A stretch of DNA of 64,000 bases from Micromonospora sp. NBC_01740 (GTDB lineage Bacteria; Actinomycetota; Actinomycetes; Mycobacteriales; Micromonosporaceae), in the NCBI RefSeq assembly GCF_035920365.1, contig NZ_CP109150.1, positions 2,976,001 through 3,040,000 of the forward strand, read 5' to 3'. The number at the start of each line of letters is the position of its first letter. Within the stretch, counting starts at the first letter, position 1. Both the position numbers and the translations under genes were made by a program. Below are positions 44,474-51,898 of the stretch, piece by piece. The notes beneath the pieces are model-generated. The model had not been told where the DNA came from. It ran no database searches and saw only the letters and a program-made list of their open reading frames with translations.

Positions 44474-44524
44474 GTGCCTACTGCCCGACAGGCTCGCGCC
44501 GACCGCCCCGGCGGGCACCGATGA
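44474..44524 (+). CDS. Short ORF coupled to the next small gene
   Basis: 16 codons from GTG, preceded by a good GAAGGGG ribosome site; encodes [16 protein letters not shown]. Its TGA (44522-44524) overlaps the ATG (44521) of the next gene. The next gene lacks a ribosome site of its own, so translation of this short frame may be needed to start it. Inferred. Confidence 0.45.
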   Translation: MPTARQARADRPGGHR

Positions 44525-44739
44525 CGCGGTTCCTGGTGGTGCTCACCGACGTGCGGCCGGCCGAGGGCGCCGGACGCGACGAACGCAACTGCCCCGAGCG
44601 CCGCCGTCAGGTGGTCGGGGCGAGCAGCCGCGAGGCGGCGGACCGGATCGCGGGCGCGTTCATGGCGCTGGGCATGGTGCGGGCCGGCCGGCAGCGGGTC
44701 AAGGTGATCGCCATCGGCCGGCGGCACGCGCGCGGCTGA
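44521..44739 (+). CDS. Small protein of unknown function
   Basis: 72 residues: MTRFLVVLTDVRPAEGAGRD, NCPERRRQVVGASSREAADRIAGAFMALGMVRAGRQRVKVIAIGRR. The alternating hydrophobic start and basic tail suggest a small alpha/beta domain. No family recognised. It is divergent from the XRE regulator and may be its target. Start chosen from the overlap with the short ORF. Confidence 0.6.
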   Translation: MTRFLVVLTDVRPAEGAGRDERNCPERRRQVVGASSREAADRIAGAFMALGMVRAGRQRVKVIAIGRRHARG

Positions 44740-44807
44740 CGCCGCCGAGGGCGGTGCGTCGCAGGAGGCGGCCCCGCCGGGTGGGAGGGCCGCCCGGCAG
44801 GCGGCCC

Positions 44808-44845
44808 GGCCCGGCGGGAGGCGCGGCCCGGCGCCCCGCCGGGCC
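44808..44845. terminator. Terminator between convergent genes
   Basis: GGCCCGGCGGG (44808-44818) pairs exactly with 44835-44845. Confidence 0.65.
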
Positions 44846-44852
44846 GTCCGCG

Positions 44853-46118
44853 TCACAGCATCCGGCGCCGCTTCAGGTAGGCGACCAGGTCGTCGTAGAC
44901 GCCCCCCTCGTTGGCGAACATCGCCACGTTGCGGGCGGTGGCCATCCACGGCTTCGTCGACGGCCGGACCTCCTTGACCGCCCGCTCCAGATCCCGGTGC
45001 TCGATCATCCGCACCTCGCCGGTGCGTACCGAGTCGGCCATCGCGAACTCGGCGGCCGTCTCGCAGAGGTGGGCCAGGTCGGCGCCCGAGTAGTCCTCGG
45101 TGGCCGCGACGATCTTCCGCAGGTCGATCCCCGCGATCGGCCGCTCCCGCAGGTGGTACTCCAGGATGGCGCGGCGTGCCTCGGCGTCCGGCGGCAGCAC
45201 CAGCACCACCCGGTCGAGCCGCCCGGGACGGCGCAGCGCCGGGTCGACGTCCCACGGGGTGTTGGTGGCGGCCAGCACGAAGACCCCCTCGTTGCTGCCC
45301 TCCATCCCGTCCAGCTCCGCCAGCAGCTGGTTGCCCAGCGTCCGCATCGAACTGGAGCCGACCTGCGAGCGCTTGTGCCCCAGCGCGTCGACCTCGTCCA
45401 GGAAGAGCACGCAGGGCGCGTTGCGGCGGGCCGCCTGGAACAGCTCGTGCAGGTTGCGTTCCGAGTTGCCCATCCACATGTCGAGCACGTCCACGATGGA
45501 CAGCGAGATGAACTTCGCGCCCATCTCCCCGGCGACCGCCCGGGCCAGGAACGTCTTGCCGCAGCCGGGCGGGCCGTAGAGCATCAGGCCGCCACGGAGG
45601 CTCTTGCCGTACATCCTGCGCAGCTCCGGGTTGCGCAACGGGCCGAGGAAGGCCAGCTCCAGCCGCTCCTTGACCGCCGACATGCCGCCCACGTCGGCCA
45701 GCCGGATGCCGGAGGCCTCCACGTCGTACACCCGGTCGGAGTGGCCGGCGACCGGCTCCGGCTCGTCGCCGGCGCGGGCGAACCGCGGCGGCACCACGTC
45801 GGCCAGTTCCTGCTCGTAGGCCGCGAGGGGGTCGTCGTCGGCGGTCGTGGCGGGGCCGCCGGGCCCGGCGGCGGGCGCGGGCCGCTGCGGCGTCGTCGGG
45901 GCCGGCGGGGGTACGGCCACGCCGAGCGCCCGCTGCATCAGGGCCTGGGCCTGCTCGTTGCCCGGGTCCCGGGCGAGCGCCTGCCCGATCTGCGCGATCC
46001 CTTCCGGCCCCCGCCCGGAGTCGAGCAGCAGCCCGGCCAGGTGCAGCCGCAGCGGCAGGTCGTCGGGGCGGCCGTCGAGGGCGGCCAGCAGGCTGTCGAT
46101 GAGGGCGTCGGAGCTCAT
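44853..46118 (-). CDS. AAA+ ATPase with N-terminal TPR-like region
   Basis: 421 residues. Residues 1-65 have a TPR pattern (LPLRLHLAGLLLDSGRGPEGIAQIGQALARDPGNEQAQALM); a Pro-rich linker follows. The AAA+ domain: Walker A LMLYGPPGCGKTFLARAVAGEM, Walker B VLFLDEVDALGHKRSQ, sensor and second-region-of-homology NTPWDVDPALRRPGRLDRVVLVLPP, FtsH/p97-like. It begins 37 bases after the TPR membrane gene on the same strand. An unfoldase or remodelling role is likely; the substrate is unknown. Confidence 0.9.
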   Translation of the reverse strand: MSSDALIDSLLAALDGRPDDLPLRLHLAGLLLDSGRGPEGIAQIGQALARDPGNEQAQALMQRALGVAVPPPAPTTPQRPAPAAGPGGPATTADDDPLAAYEQELADVVPPRFARAGDEPEPVAGHSDRVYDVEASGIRLADVGGMSAVKERLELAFLGPLRNPELRRMYGKSLRGGLMLYGPPGCGKTFLARAVAGEMGAKFISLSIVDVLDMWMGNSERNLHELFQAARRNAPCVLFLDEVDALGHKRSQVGSSSMRTLGNQLLAELDGMEGSNEGVFVLAATNTPWDVDPALRRPGRLDRVVLVLPPDAEARRAILEYHLRERPIAGIDLRKIVAATEDYSGADLAHLCETAAEFAMADSVRTGEVRMIEHRDLERAVKEVRPSTKPWMATARNVAMFANEGGVYDDLVAYLKRRRML

Positions 46119-46155
46119 AGGTGCAGCAGCGTAGCGACCGTTCCCGCCGCTCCGC

Positions 46156-47322
46156 TCACCCTCGTGCCCCCGCCCCCGCCCCGGCCGCGTCGCCCCGGCG
46201 GCCCGTCCGCCGCCGCCCTCCGTGCAGCAGCAGCGCCGTCCGGTACAGCAGCCGCACGACGACGGTCGACACCCAGCCGGTCACCAGCCCGTAGAGCCGG
46301 ACCGCCAACGTGACGACAGTGATCATCACCCCGAGGATCGCGAGGTTGCCAGCGACGGAGTCCTCCGCCGGCCGGTACCCGCTGAGGACCGAGGCGACCG
46401 CCGCGGCGACCACGGCCGCCGCCCACAGCAGCACCGCCGGCTGGCGGCGGTCCGCCCGCACCTTCAGCCGGACCGCGAGCGGTTGGGCGCGCCACACCCA
46501 CCGGAACAGCAGGGCGAAGGCGGCCAGGAGCAGGACCGCCGCGCCGAGGGCGAGCGGCCGTCGCCACGGCCCGAGCGTGCCCGCGACCAGCGCGAAGACC
46601 ACGAGGTGCCCCACCGTGGCCGCGGCGAGGACGTCGTAGAGACGCCACAGGACCGCCCGGGCGCCCTGGCCGTGTGCCGTGCCGGTGGTCCGGTCGCCGG
46701 GGGCGAGGGCGAGCGCGGCGCTGAAGCCCCGACCCGCGCGGCCCAGGCGTTCCCGGCGCAGGTCGACCACCGCGAGGTCGTGCAGTGCCGCCTGGTTCTG
46801 CGGGTCCAGCTCCAGCGCGCGTACGCAGGCCCGCCGGGCCAGGGTCAGCTCGCCGGCCCGCAGGCACACCTGCGCGTCGACGACGTGGGCGTCGGCCTCG
46901 TCCGGCGCCAGCCGGAGCACCGTGTCCGCCGCGTCCCGGGCGAACACGAGCGCCCGGACACCGGGCTGGTGCAGCAGCACCTCGGTCAGCGTCGCGTGGG
47001 TCCGCCACTCGTGTGGCGCGGCGGCCACCGCGGCCCGCGCGCACAGCAGCGCCTCCCGCCTGCGCCTCATCGCCACCAGCGCCATCGCCCGCTGCCGCAG
47101 CGCCCACTCGTGCCCGGGCGCGACCGCGAGGACGCGCCCGGTGGCGGCCACCGTGCCGGGTGGGTCCCCGGCCAGGTCGTAGCAGCGGGCCAGCAGGCAG
47201 CCCGCCTCGACGTCGTCGGGGCACTCGCGCAGCACCCGGCTCAGCTCGTGGAACGCGTCCGGCCAGCGCCCGACCTCCAGCAGCATCCGGGCCCGCATGA
47301 CACGGCCGTCCCTGGTGTCCAT
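46156..47322 (-). CDS. TPR-repeat membrane protein, partner of the AAA+ gene
   Basis: 388 residues from ATG 47322 with GGGGAGG upstream. Residues 1-210 are TPR-like (RMLLEVGRWPDAFHELSRVLRECPDDVEAGCLLARCYDLAGD, ARRACVRALELDPQNQAALHDLAVVDLRR). Four or five membrane segments follow (VGHLVVFALVAGTLG, LALGAAVLLLAAFALLFRWVW, LLWAAAVVAAAVASVLSG, VMITVVTLAVRLYGLV). No enzyme motif. First gene of a two-gene unit with the TPR-AAA+ ATPase, which suggests a membrane-tethered TPR scaffold that recruits the ATPase. Confidence 0.85.
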   Translation of the reverse strand: MDTRDGRVMRARMLLEVGRWPDAFHELSRVLRECPDDVEAGCLLARCYDLAGDPPGTVAATGRVLAVAPGHEWALRQRAMALVAMRRRREALLCARAAVAAAPHEWRTHATLTEVLLHQPGVRALVFARDAADTVLRLAPDEADAHVVDAQVCLRAGELTLARRACVRALELDPQNQAALHDLAVVDLRRERLGRAGRGFSAALALAPGDRTTGTAHGQGARAVLWRLYDVLAAATVGHLVVFALVAGTLGPWRRPLALGAAVLLLAAFALLFRWVWRAQPLAVRLKVRADRRQPAVLLWAAAVVAAAVASVLSGYRPAEDSVAGNLAILGVMITVVTLAVRLYGLVTGWVSTVVVRLLYRTALLLHGGRRRTGRRGDAAGAGAGARG

Positions 47323-47465
47323 GGTCGCCTCCCCCGTCCGGCGCCCACCCTAACGACGCGCGACGGCGGCCGGGTGCCCGTCACCACCCGTACACGCCGT
47401 GTCGACCGGTTGCGCTGCCGCCCGCCTCTGCCCGGGTATCGGCTGTCGGCGCTCACCACGCACAG

Positions 47466-47478
47466 TAAGGTCAACCGG
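47466..47478 (+). promoter_or_regulatory. Leaderless-type promoter -10 box before ddl
   Basis: TAAGGT (47466-47471), 7 bases before GTG 47479 of the short ORF that overlaps ddl. Confidence 0.5.
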
Positions 47479-47526
47479 GTGAGCGCCACGACCGGAGCAG
47501 TCGCGTACGAAGAGGTGACGCAGTGA
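47479..47526 (+). CDS. Short leaderless ORF coupled to ddl
   Basis: 15 codons, [15 protein letters not shown], from a GTG 7 bases after TAAGGT. The TGA (47524-47526) overlaps the ddl GTG (47523). A GAAGAGG within it can serve as the ddl ribosome site, so ddl may be started by re-initiation. Short frames ending on a start codon arise easily by chance in GC-rich DNA; the promoter spacing is what favours this one. Confidence 0.4.
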   Translation: MSATTGAVAYEEVTQ

Positions 47527-48629
47527 CCACCCCAGGCAGGACCCGCGTGGCGATCGTGTTCGGCGGCCGCAGCCCGGAGCACGGCATCTCCTGCGTCAGC
47601 GCCGGCAGTGTTCTCGGCGCCCTCGACCCGGACGAGTTCGAGGTGGTGCCGGTGGGCATCACCCGGGCCGGCCAGTGGGTGCTGACCAGCGGCGACCCCG
47701 GTCAGTTGGCGATCAACGCGCGCCGGCTGCCGGAGATCACCGCCGAGTCCGGCACCGACATCGTGCTGCGGGCCGACCCGACCGGCAACGGGCTCATGGT
47801 GCTCGACCCCACCGAGGGGCCCAGGGCGCTCGCCGACGTCGACGTGGTCTTCCCGGTGCTGCACGGCGCGTACGGCGAGGACGGCACCATCCAGGGCATG
47901 CTGGAGATGGCAGGCATCCCGTACGTCGGGGCGAACGTCTTCGCCTCCGCCGCCGCCATGGACAAGGAGTTCACCAAGAAGCTCTGCGCCGTCGAGGGCA
48001 TCCCGGTGGGCCCGTACGCGGTGCTGCGCAACGGGATGACGTTGAGCGAGGCGGACAAGGAGCGGCTCGGCCTGCCGGTCTTCGTGAAGCCGTCCCGGGC
48101 CGGTTCGTCGTTCGGCATCAGCAAGGTCGACGACTGGGCCGACCTCGACGCGGCGGTCGCCACCGCCCGGCAGATCGACCCGAAGGTGCTCGTCGAGGGT
48201 GCGGTCGTCGGGCGCGAGATCGAGTGCGGCGTGCTGGAGGGCGAGGCCGGCGGCGCGCCGGAGGCGTCCGTGCTGGCCGAGGTCCGGGTGGTCGGGGACT
48301 ACGACTTCTACGACTTCGAGGCGAAGTACATCGACTCCGAGTCCGCCTGCGAGTACGACATCCCCGCCGGCCTGCCGGAGCGGGTGACCCGCCAGATCCG
48401 GGAGTACGCCACCCGCGCCTTCACCGCGCTCGACTGCGCGGGCCTGGCCCGGGTCGACTTCTTCGTCACCCCGGAGCTGGACGTCTACCTCAACGAGATC
48501 AACACCATGCCGGGCTTCACCCCGACGTCGATGTTCCCGCGCATGTGGGCGGCGTCCGGGCTGGAGTACCCGAAGCTGGTCAACCGCCTCATCCGCACCG
48601 CCCTGCACCGCGGCGTCGGCCTGCACTGA
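47523..48629 (+). CDS. ddl: D-alanine--D-alanine ligase
   Basis: 368 residues. ATP-grasp ligase joining two D-Ala for peptidoglycan. Motifs: [82 protein letters not shown], and the metal-binding [32 protein letters not shown]. Conserved Tyr and Lys suit the D-Ala specificity rather than D-Lac (vancomycin-type) ligases, but I did not check each site. Downstream lie DUF3515, Lrp-type and thiL, a common actinobacterial order. Confidence 0.95.
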   Translation: MTTPGRTRVAIVFGGRSPEHGISCVSAGSVLGALDPDEFEVVPVGITRAGQWVLTSGDPGQLAINARRLPEITAESGTDIVLRADPTGNGLMVLDPTEGPRALADVDVVFPVLHGAYGEDGTIQGMLEMAGIPYVGANVFASAAAMDKEFTKKLCAVEGIPVGPYAVLRNGMTLSEADKERLGLPVFVKPSRAGSSFGISKVDDWADLDAAVATARQIDPKVLVEGAVVGREIECGVLEGEAGGAPEASVLAEVRVVGDYDFYDFEAKYIDSESACEYDIPAGLPERVTRQIREYATRAFTALDCAGLARVDFFVTPELDVYLNEINTMPGFTPTSMFPRMWAASGLEYPKLVNRLIRTALHRGVGLH

Positions 48630-48640
48630 GCCGCTCGCGC

Positions 48641-48720
48641 CGGGAAGGGCGCCCTCCTGACGCCTGACGCACAGGAAGGCCACCCTCCTGACGCCTGACG
48701 CACGGGAAGGTGCCCTTCCC
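48641..48720. repeat. 31-base direct repeats with GGGAAGG hairpins
   Basis: CGGGAAGGGCGCCCTCCTGA plus CGCCTGACGCA forms a 31-base unit at 48641-48671 and, with a few changes, 48672-48702. A shorter third copy (48703-48720) carries a GGGAAGG/CCTTCCC hairpin. It lies after ddl and may also act as terminator. Confidence 0.8.
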
Positions 48721-48766
48721 ACCGCCCGCCCCGCGCACGCGAGGCGGGCCGGGTGCGGAGACCGTG

Positions 48767-49417
48767 TCAGGTCCGGCAGCCGCTGGGGGTGTCGGCGGCG
48801 GCGACGGAGGGCACGGAGGCCACGATCGTGTCCGAGACGGGGGCGACCCACTGCAACCCCTGCCCGTAGAAGTGCGGCACGCGGACCGTGACGGCGGTCT
48901 CCCGGTCCATGGTGGTGAGCACGGTGGCGTCGCGTTCCTCGCTGGCGTACCAGCAGACCCGGTTGACCGTCCAGACGTGGTCGGTGTCGTCGACGGCCGG
49001 CGTGGCCCCGCCGCAGGCGACGGTGACCGCCGGGTCGCCGTACGCGGCGTTCTGCTCCGGGCCGGCCGTGACCGGGCGCTGGGCGAGGTCGTTGACCGTG
49101 GGCGGCAACTGGGAGAGCAGGGCGCGGCAGACCGTGGCGGGCCGTTCGGCCAGCGCCGGCGCGGCCATCTCGACCGGGGCGGTGGAGCGCGGCCCGGCGC
49201 TCGTGGCGGTCGCGCTCGGCGTGGCGGCCGGCTCGGCCCGCTCGTCGGGGGAGAGTTGGGCGAACGCGAACGCGCCCACCAGCACGGTGACCGGCAGCGC
49301 GATCAGCGTGGCGACCAGCGCGGCGCCGCGTGTCGTGCGGTCGCGGGTCGGGCGGTCGGGGGTCACCTCGTCCGGCTGGGCGGAATCGGTCACGGGAGAG
49401 TCAGTGATCTTGTCCAC
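48767..49417 (-). CDS. DUF3515 membrane protein
   Basis: 216 residues from GTG 49417, starting directly after the Lrp-type stop codon. An N-terminal membrane segment (GAALVATLIALPVTVLVGAFAFAQL) and an Ala/Thr/Ser linker precede the DUF3515 domain (VCRALLSQLPPTVNDLAQRPV, AYGDPAVTVACGG, VWTVNRVCWYASEERDATVLTTMDRETAVTVRVP, C-terminal SGCRT). Conserved Cys residues suggest a disulphide-bonded extracytoplasmic domain. Function unknown. The gene is regularly found between ddl and thiL in actinobacteria. Confidence 0.85.
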   Translation of the reverse strand: MDKITDSPVTDSAQPDEVTPDRPTRDRTTRGAALVATLIALPVTVLVGAFAFAQLSPDERAEPAATPSATATSAGPRSTAPVEMAAPALAERPATVCRALLSQLPPTVNDLAQRPVTAGPEQNAAYGDPAVTVACGGATPAVDDTDHVWTVNRVCWYASEERDATVLTTMDRETAVTVRVPHFYGQGLQWVAPVSDTIVASVPSVAAADTPSGCRT

Positions 49418-49651
49418 TTACAGGCGCACCACCGAACATGTGAGGGTGCGGGTGATGCCGGGCACCATCTGCACCTTGCTGACGATGAGTTTGCCGAGCT
49501 CGTCGACGGTCTTCGCCTCGGTGAGCACGACCACGTCGTACGGCCCGGTGACGGCGTCGACGCGTACCACGCCGGCAAGGTCCGAGATGAGACCGGCCAC
49601 GTCACGCGCCCGGCCGACCTCGGTCTGGATGAGGATGTACGCCTGTACCAC
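49418..49651 (-). CDS. Lrp/AsnC-type ligand-binding (RAM) domain protein without DNA-binding domain
   Basis: 77 residues from GTG 49651 (MVQAYILIQTEVGRARDVA), with a GGAGG ribosome site. It has only the beta-alpha-beta regulatory fold of Lrp proteins (VDAVTGPYDVVVLTEAKTVDELGKLIVSKVQMVPGITRTLTCSVVRL) and no helix-turn-helix. Such stand-alone domains bind amino acids in other bacteria. Directly upstream of DUF3515 and divergent from thiL. Confidence 0.9.
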   Translation of the reverse strand: MVQAYILIQTEVGRARDVAGLISDLAGVVRVDAVTGPYDVVVLTEAKTVDELGKLIVSKVQMVPGITRTLTCSVVRL

Positions 49652-49747
49652 GACTCGACCTCCGTCCGTCGCCGCCCTGGAGCGGCCCGAAGGGAGAAAG
49701 TACCTTACGGACCAGGTCTGATCCCTATCGGTGGTCAAGGAGAAGCG

Positions 49748-49780
49748 GTGAGCGAGCAGCACGGCGGAGGAGCGGCATGA
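49748..49780 (+). CDS. Short ORF coupled to thiL
   Basis: 10 codons (MSEQHGGGAA) with a strong AAGGAG site. Its TGA (49778-49780) overlaps the thiL ATG (49777). Inside it GGCGGAGGAGC can serve thiL. Inferred. Confidence 0.4.
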   Translation: MSEQHGGGAA

Positions 49781-50715
49781 GCGTCGCGGGGATCGGCGAG
49801 TTCGGCCTGATCGACCGGGTGACCGCCCGGTTGTCGTACGGATCGACGGTACTGCTGGGCCCGGGGGACGACGCGGCGGTGGTGGCCGCCCCGGACGGCC
49901 GGGTCGCGGCCTCGACCGACGTGCTGGTGGAGGGGCGGCACTTCCGGCGGGACTGGTCCAGCGCGCGTGACGTCGGCCACCGGGCGGCGGCGGCGAACCT
50001 GGCCGACATCGCCGCGATGGGGGCGCAGCCGACCGCGCTGCTGGTGGCGCTCTGCATGCCGCCCGAGCTGGATCCCGCGTGGGCCGAGGAGCTCGCCGAC
50101 GGGCTGGCCGCCGAGGCGGCGAAGGTCGGCGCGAGCGTGGTGGGCGGGGACATGTCGGGCAGTCCGACGCTGACCATCGCGGTCACGGCCCTCGGCGACC
50201 TGGGTGGCCGGCCGCCGGTGACGCGCTCCGGCGCGCGGCCCGGTGACGTGCTGGCCCTGGCCGGCCGCATCGGGTACGCGGCGGCCGGGCTGACCGTGCT
50301 CTCCCGGGGCTTCCGTACGCCCCGGCTGCTGGTGGAGGCCTGCCGGCGGCCCGAGGTGCCCTACGCGGCCGGGCCGCACGCCGCCCGGCTCGGCGCCACC
50401 TCCATGATCGACGTGTCGGACGGGCTGCTGGCCGACGTCGGGCACGTGGCGAAGGCGAGCGGGGTCGCCGTGGACGTGCGCCGGGACGCCTTCGAGGTGC
50501 CCCGGCAGATGCGCGACGCCGCCCAGGCGCTCGGCGTCGACCCGTACTCCTGGCTCCTCGCCGGGGGCGAGGACCACGCGCTGGCCGCGACCTTCCCGTC
50601 GGCGGTGGCGCTGCCGGACGACTGGCGGCCGATCGGGCGGGTGACGGAGGGCTCGGGTGTCACGGTCGACGGGCGGCCGTACGACGGACCCGCTGGCTGG
50701 GACCACTTTCGGTAA
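49777..50715 (+). CDS. thiL: Thiamine-monophosphate kinase
   Basis: 312 residues. ATP-dependent phosphorylation of thiamine monophosphate to the diphosphate cofactor. Motifs: GEFGLIDRV, LGPGDDAAVV, STDVLVEGRHF, AAANLADIAAMGAQPTALLVAL, VGGDMSGS, ISDGLLADVGHV-like (here MIDVSDGLLADVGHVAKASG), LLAGGEDHALAAT. Metal-binding Asp residues intact. The coenzyme is used by IlvB in this window, although the genes are distant. Starts at an ATGA overlap with a short ORF. Confidence 0.95.
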   Translation: MSVAGIGEFGLIDRVTARLSYGSTVLLGPGDDAAVVAAPDGRVAASTDVLVEGRHFRRDWSSARDVGHRAAAANLADIAAMGAQPTALLVALCMPPELDPAWAEELADGLAAEAAKVGASVVGGDMSGSPTLTIAVTALGDLGGRPPVTRSGARPGDVLALAGRIGYAAAGLTVLSRGFRTPRLLVEACRRPEVPYAAGPHAARLGATSMIDVSDGLLADVGHVAKASGVAVDVRRDAFEVPRQMRDAAQALGVDPYSWLLAGGEDHALAATFPSAVALPDDWRPIGRVTEGSGVTVDGRPYDGPAGWDHFR

Positions 50716-50731
50716 GGCCCGATCGGCGTCG

Positions 50732-50744
50732 TACCCTTTACTCC
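50732..50744 (+). promoter_or_regulatory. Leaderless-type promoter -10 box
   Basis: TACCCT (50732-50737), 7 bases before GTG 50745. Confidence 0.45.
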
Positions 50745-51212
50745 GTGAGTGAGATCGAGATTCGGGCCGAGCGTTTCGACTCGCTGGTGGCGCAGCGGCT
50801 GATCCGCGCCGCGCTGGCCGACCTCGGTGCCCGGTACGGCGGCAGCGGCGACGAGACCCCGGTCGACCCGGGCGAGTTCGCGCCGCCCGCCGGCGCCTTC
50901 CTCGTCGCCCACCTCGGCGGCGAGCCGGTCGGCTGCGGCGGCTGGCGCAGCCACGGTGACGAGGGTGACACCGCCGAGCTGAAGCGGATGTACACCGCGC
51001 CGGCGGTCCGGGGCCGGGGCGTGGCCCGGGCGGTGCTGGCGGCGGTGGAGCGCTCCGCGCGGGAGCACGGGCGCAAGCGGATCGTCCTGGAGTGCGGCGA
51101 CAAGCAGCCGGAGGCCATCGCCATGTACACGGCGGCCGGCTACGAGCGCATCCCGAACTTCGGCTTCTACCGCGACGCCCCGGGCTGCATCTCCTTCGCC
51201 CGCACGCTCTGA
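50745..51212 (+). CDS. GNAT-family N-acetyltransferase
   Basis: 155 residues from GTG. Acetyl-CoA-binding motif RMYTAPAVRGRGVARAVLAAVERSAREHGRKRIVLECG, preceded by GAFLVAHLGGEPVGCGGWR, and followed by PEAIAMYTAAGYERIPNFGFYRD. Substrate (amine or protein N-terminus) is unknown. A short gap and a leaderless-type promoter separate it from thiL. Confidence 0.85.
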   Translation: MSEIEIRAERFDSLVAQRLIRAALADLGARYGGSGDETPVDPGEFAPPAGAFLVAHLGGEPVGCGGWRSHGDEGDTAELKRMYTAPAVRGRGVARAVLAAVERSAREHGRKRIVLECGDKQPEAIAMYTAAGYERIPNFGFYRDAPGCISFARTL

Positions 51213-51356
51213 CCGTTCCGCGCGTGCCCTGACCCGTTTCGGCGCGCCGAGGGCCGCCGGCCCCGTCTCGCGCCGGGGGCCGTTCCGGACCTCGGCGCCG
51301 GCACGGCCCGTGCGCGGACGGGCGTCGGCGGGGGAGCGTCGCCGGACACGACAGAA

Positions 51357-51381
51357 CCGGCGGACCGCAACGGCCCGCCGG
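51357..51381 (-). terminator. Terminator after rpmB
   Basis: CCGGCGG (51357-51363) pairs with CCGCCGG (51375-51381). The rest of the 200-base gap to the GNAT gene holds GC-rich sequence and no gene. Confidence 0.5.
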
Positions 51382-51413
51382 CAATGACGAGTGTGAAGCT
51401 GGGGCCTACCGCG

Positions 51414-51605
51414 TCAGGCGCGGGTGACCTTGCCCGCCTTGATGCAGGAGGTGCAGACCTTCAACTTCTTGGTGTTGCCGCCACCGGCCGGGGTACGCAC
51501 CGACTGGATGTTCGGGTTCCAGCGGCGGTTGGTCCGCCGGTGCGAGTGGGACACGTTGTGGCCGAAGCCCGGTCCCTTGCCACAGACGTCGCACACGCTA
51601 GCCAC
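51414..51605 (-). CDS. rpmB: 50S ribosomal protein L28
   Basis: 63 residues. [37 protein letters not shown] is the L28 hallmark. Two CxxC pairs (CDVC and CTSC) identify the zinc-binding C+ form. AGGAG upstream. Divergent from the DAK2 gene, with about 290 bases between them. Confidence 0.95.
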   Translation of the reverse strand: MASVCDVCGKGPGFGHNVSHSHRRTNRRWNPNIQSVRTPAGGGNTKKLKVCTSCIKAGKVTRA

Positions 51606-51898
51606 GGGATACTCCTGGGATTGAAACGTTCATGAGGTCGCCGCCAGGCGCAGCCCGGGCAACCTGGCCAGGTTACCCGATGACCCGGGACCCGACCAAC
51701 CGGCCCCGGACGCAGGCCCGAGGTGGGGCCGGCACCGCGCGACGCGGGTCCCGGTCGCCCGGCCCGCACCCGCCCCCGCGGCATCGCCGCACCTGGGGAC
51801 ACGCCACGAGGATAGTGGGTGCGCCGCGGCTGCCGGACACGCCGTGGGAGTCGCGTCGACCCCGGCGCGTGTCGGTGCGCGCCAGTAGGCTTCTCGCC
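51606..51898. other. Divergent region between rpmB and the DAK2 gene
   Basis: 293 bases. AACCTGGCCAGGTT (51661-51674) is a perfect 14-base palindrome, and the adjoining AGGTTA gives TAACCT as a possible rpmB -10 on the minus strand. TAGGCT (51886-51891) lies 7 bases before the DAK2 GTG. No gene seen. Confidence 0.5.
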
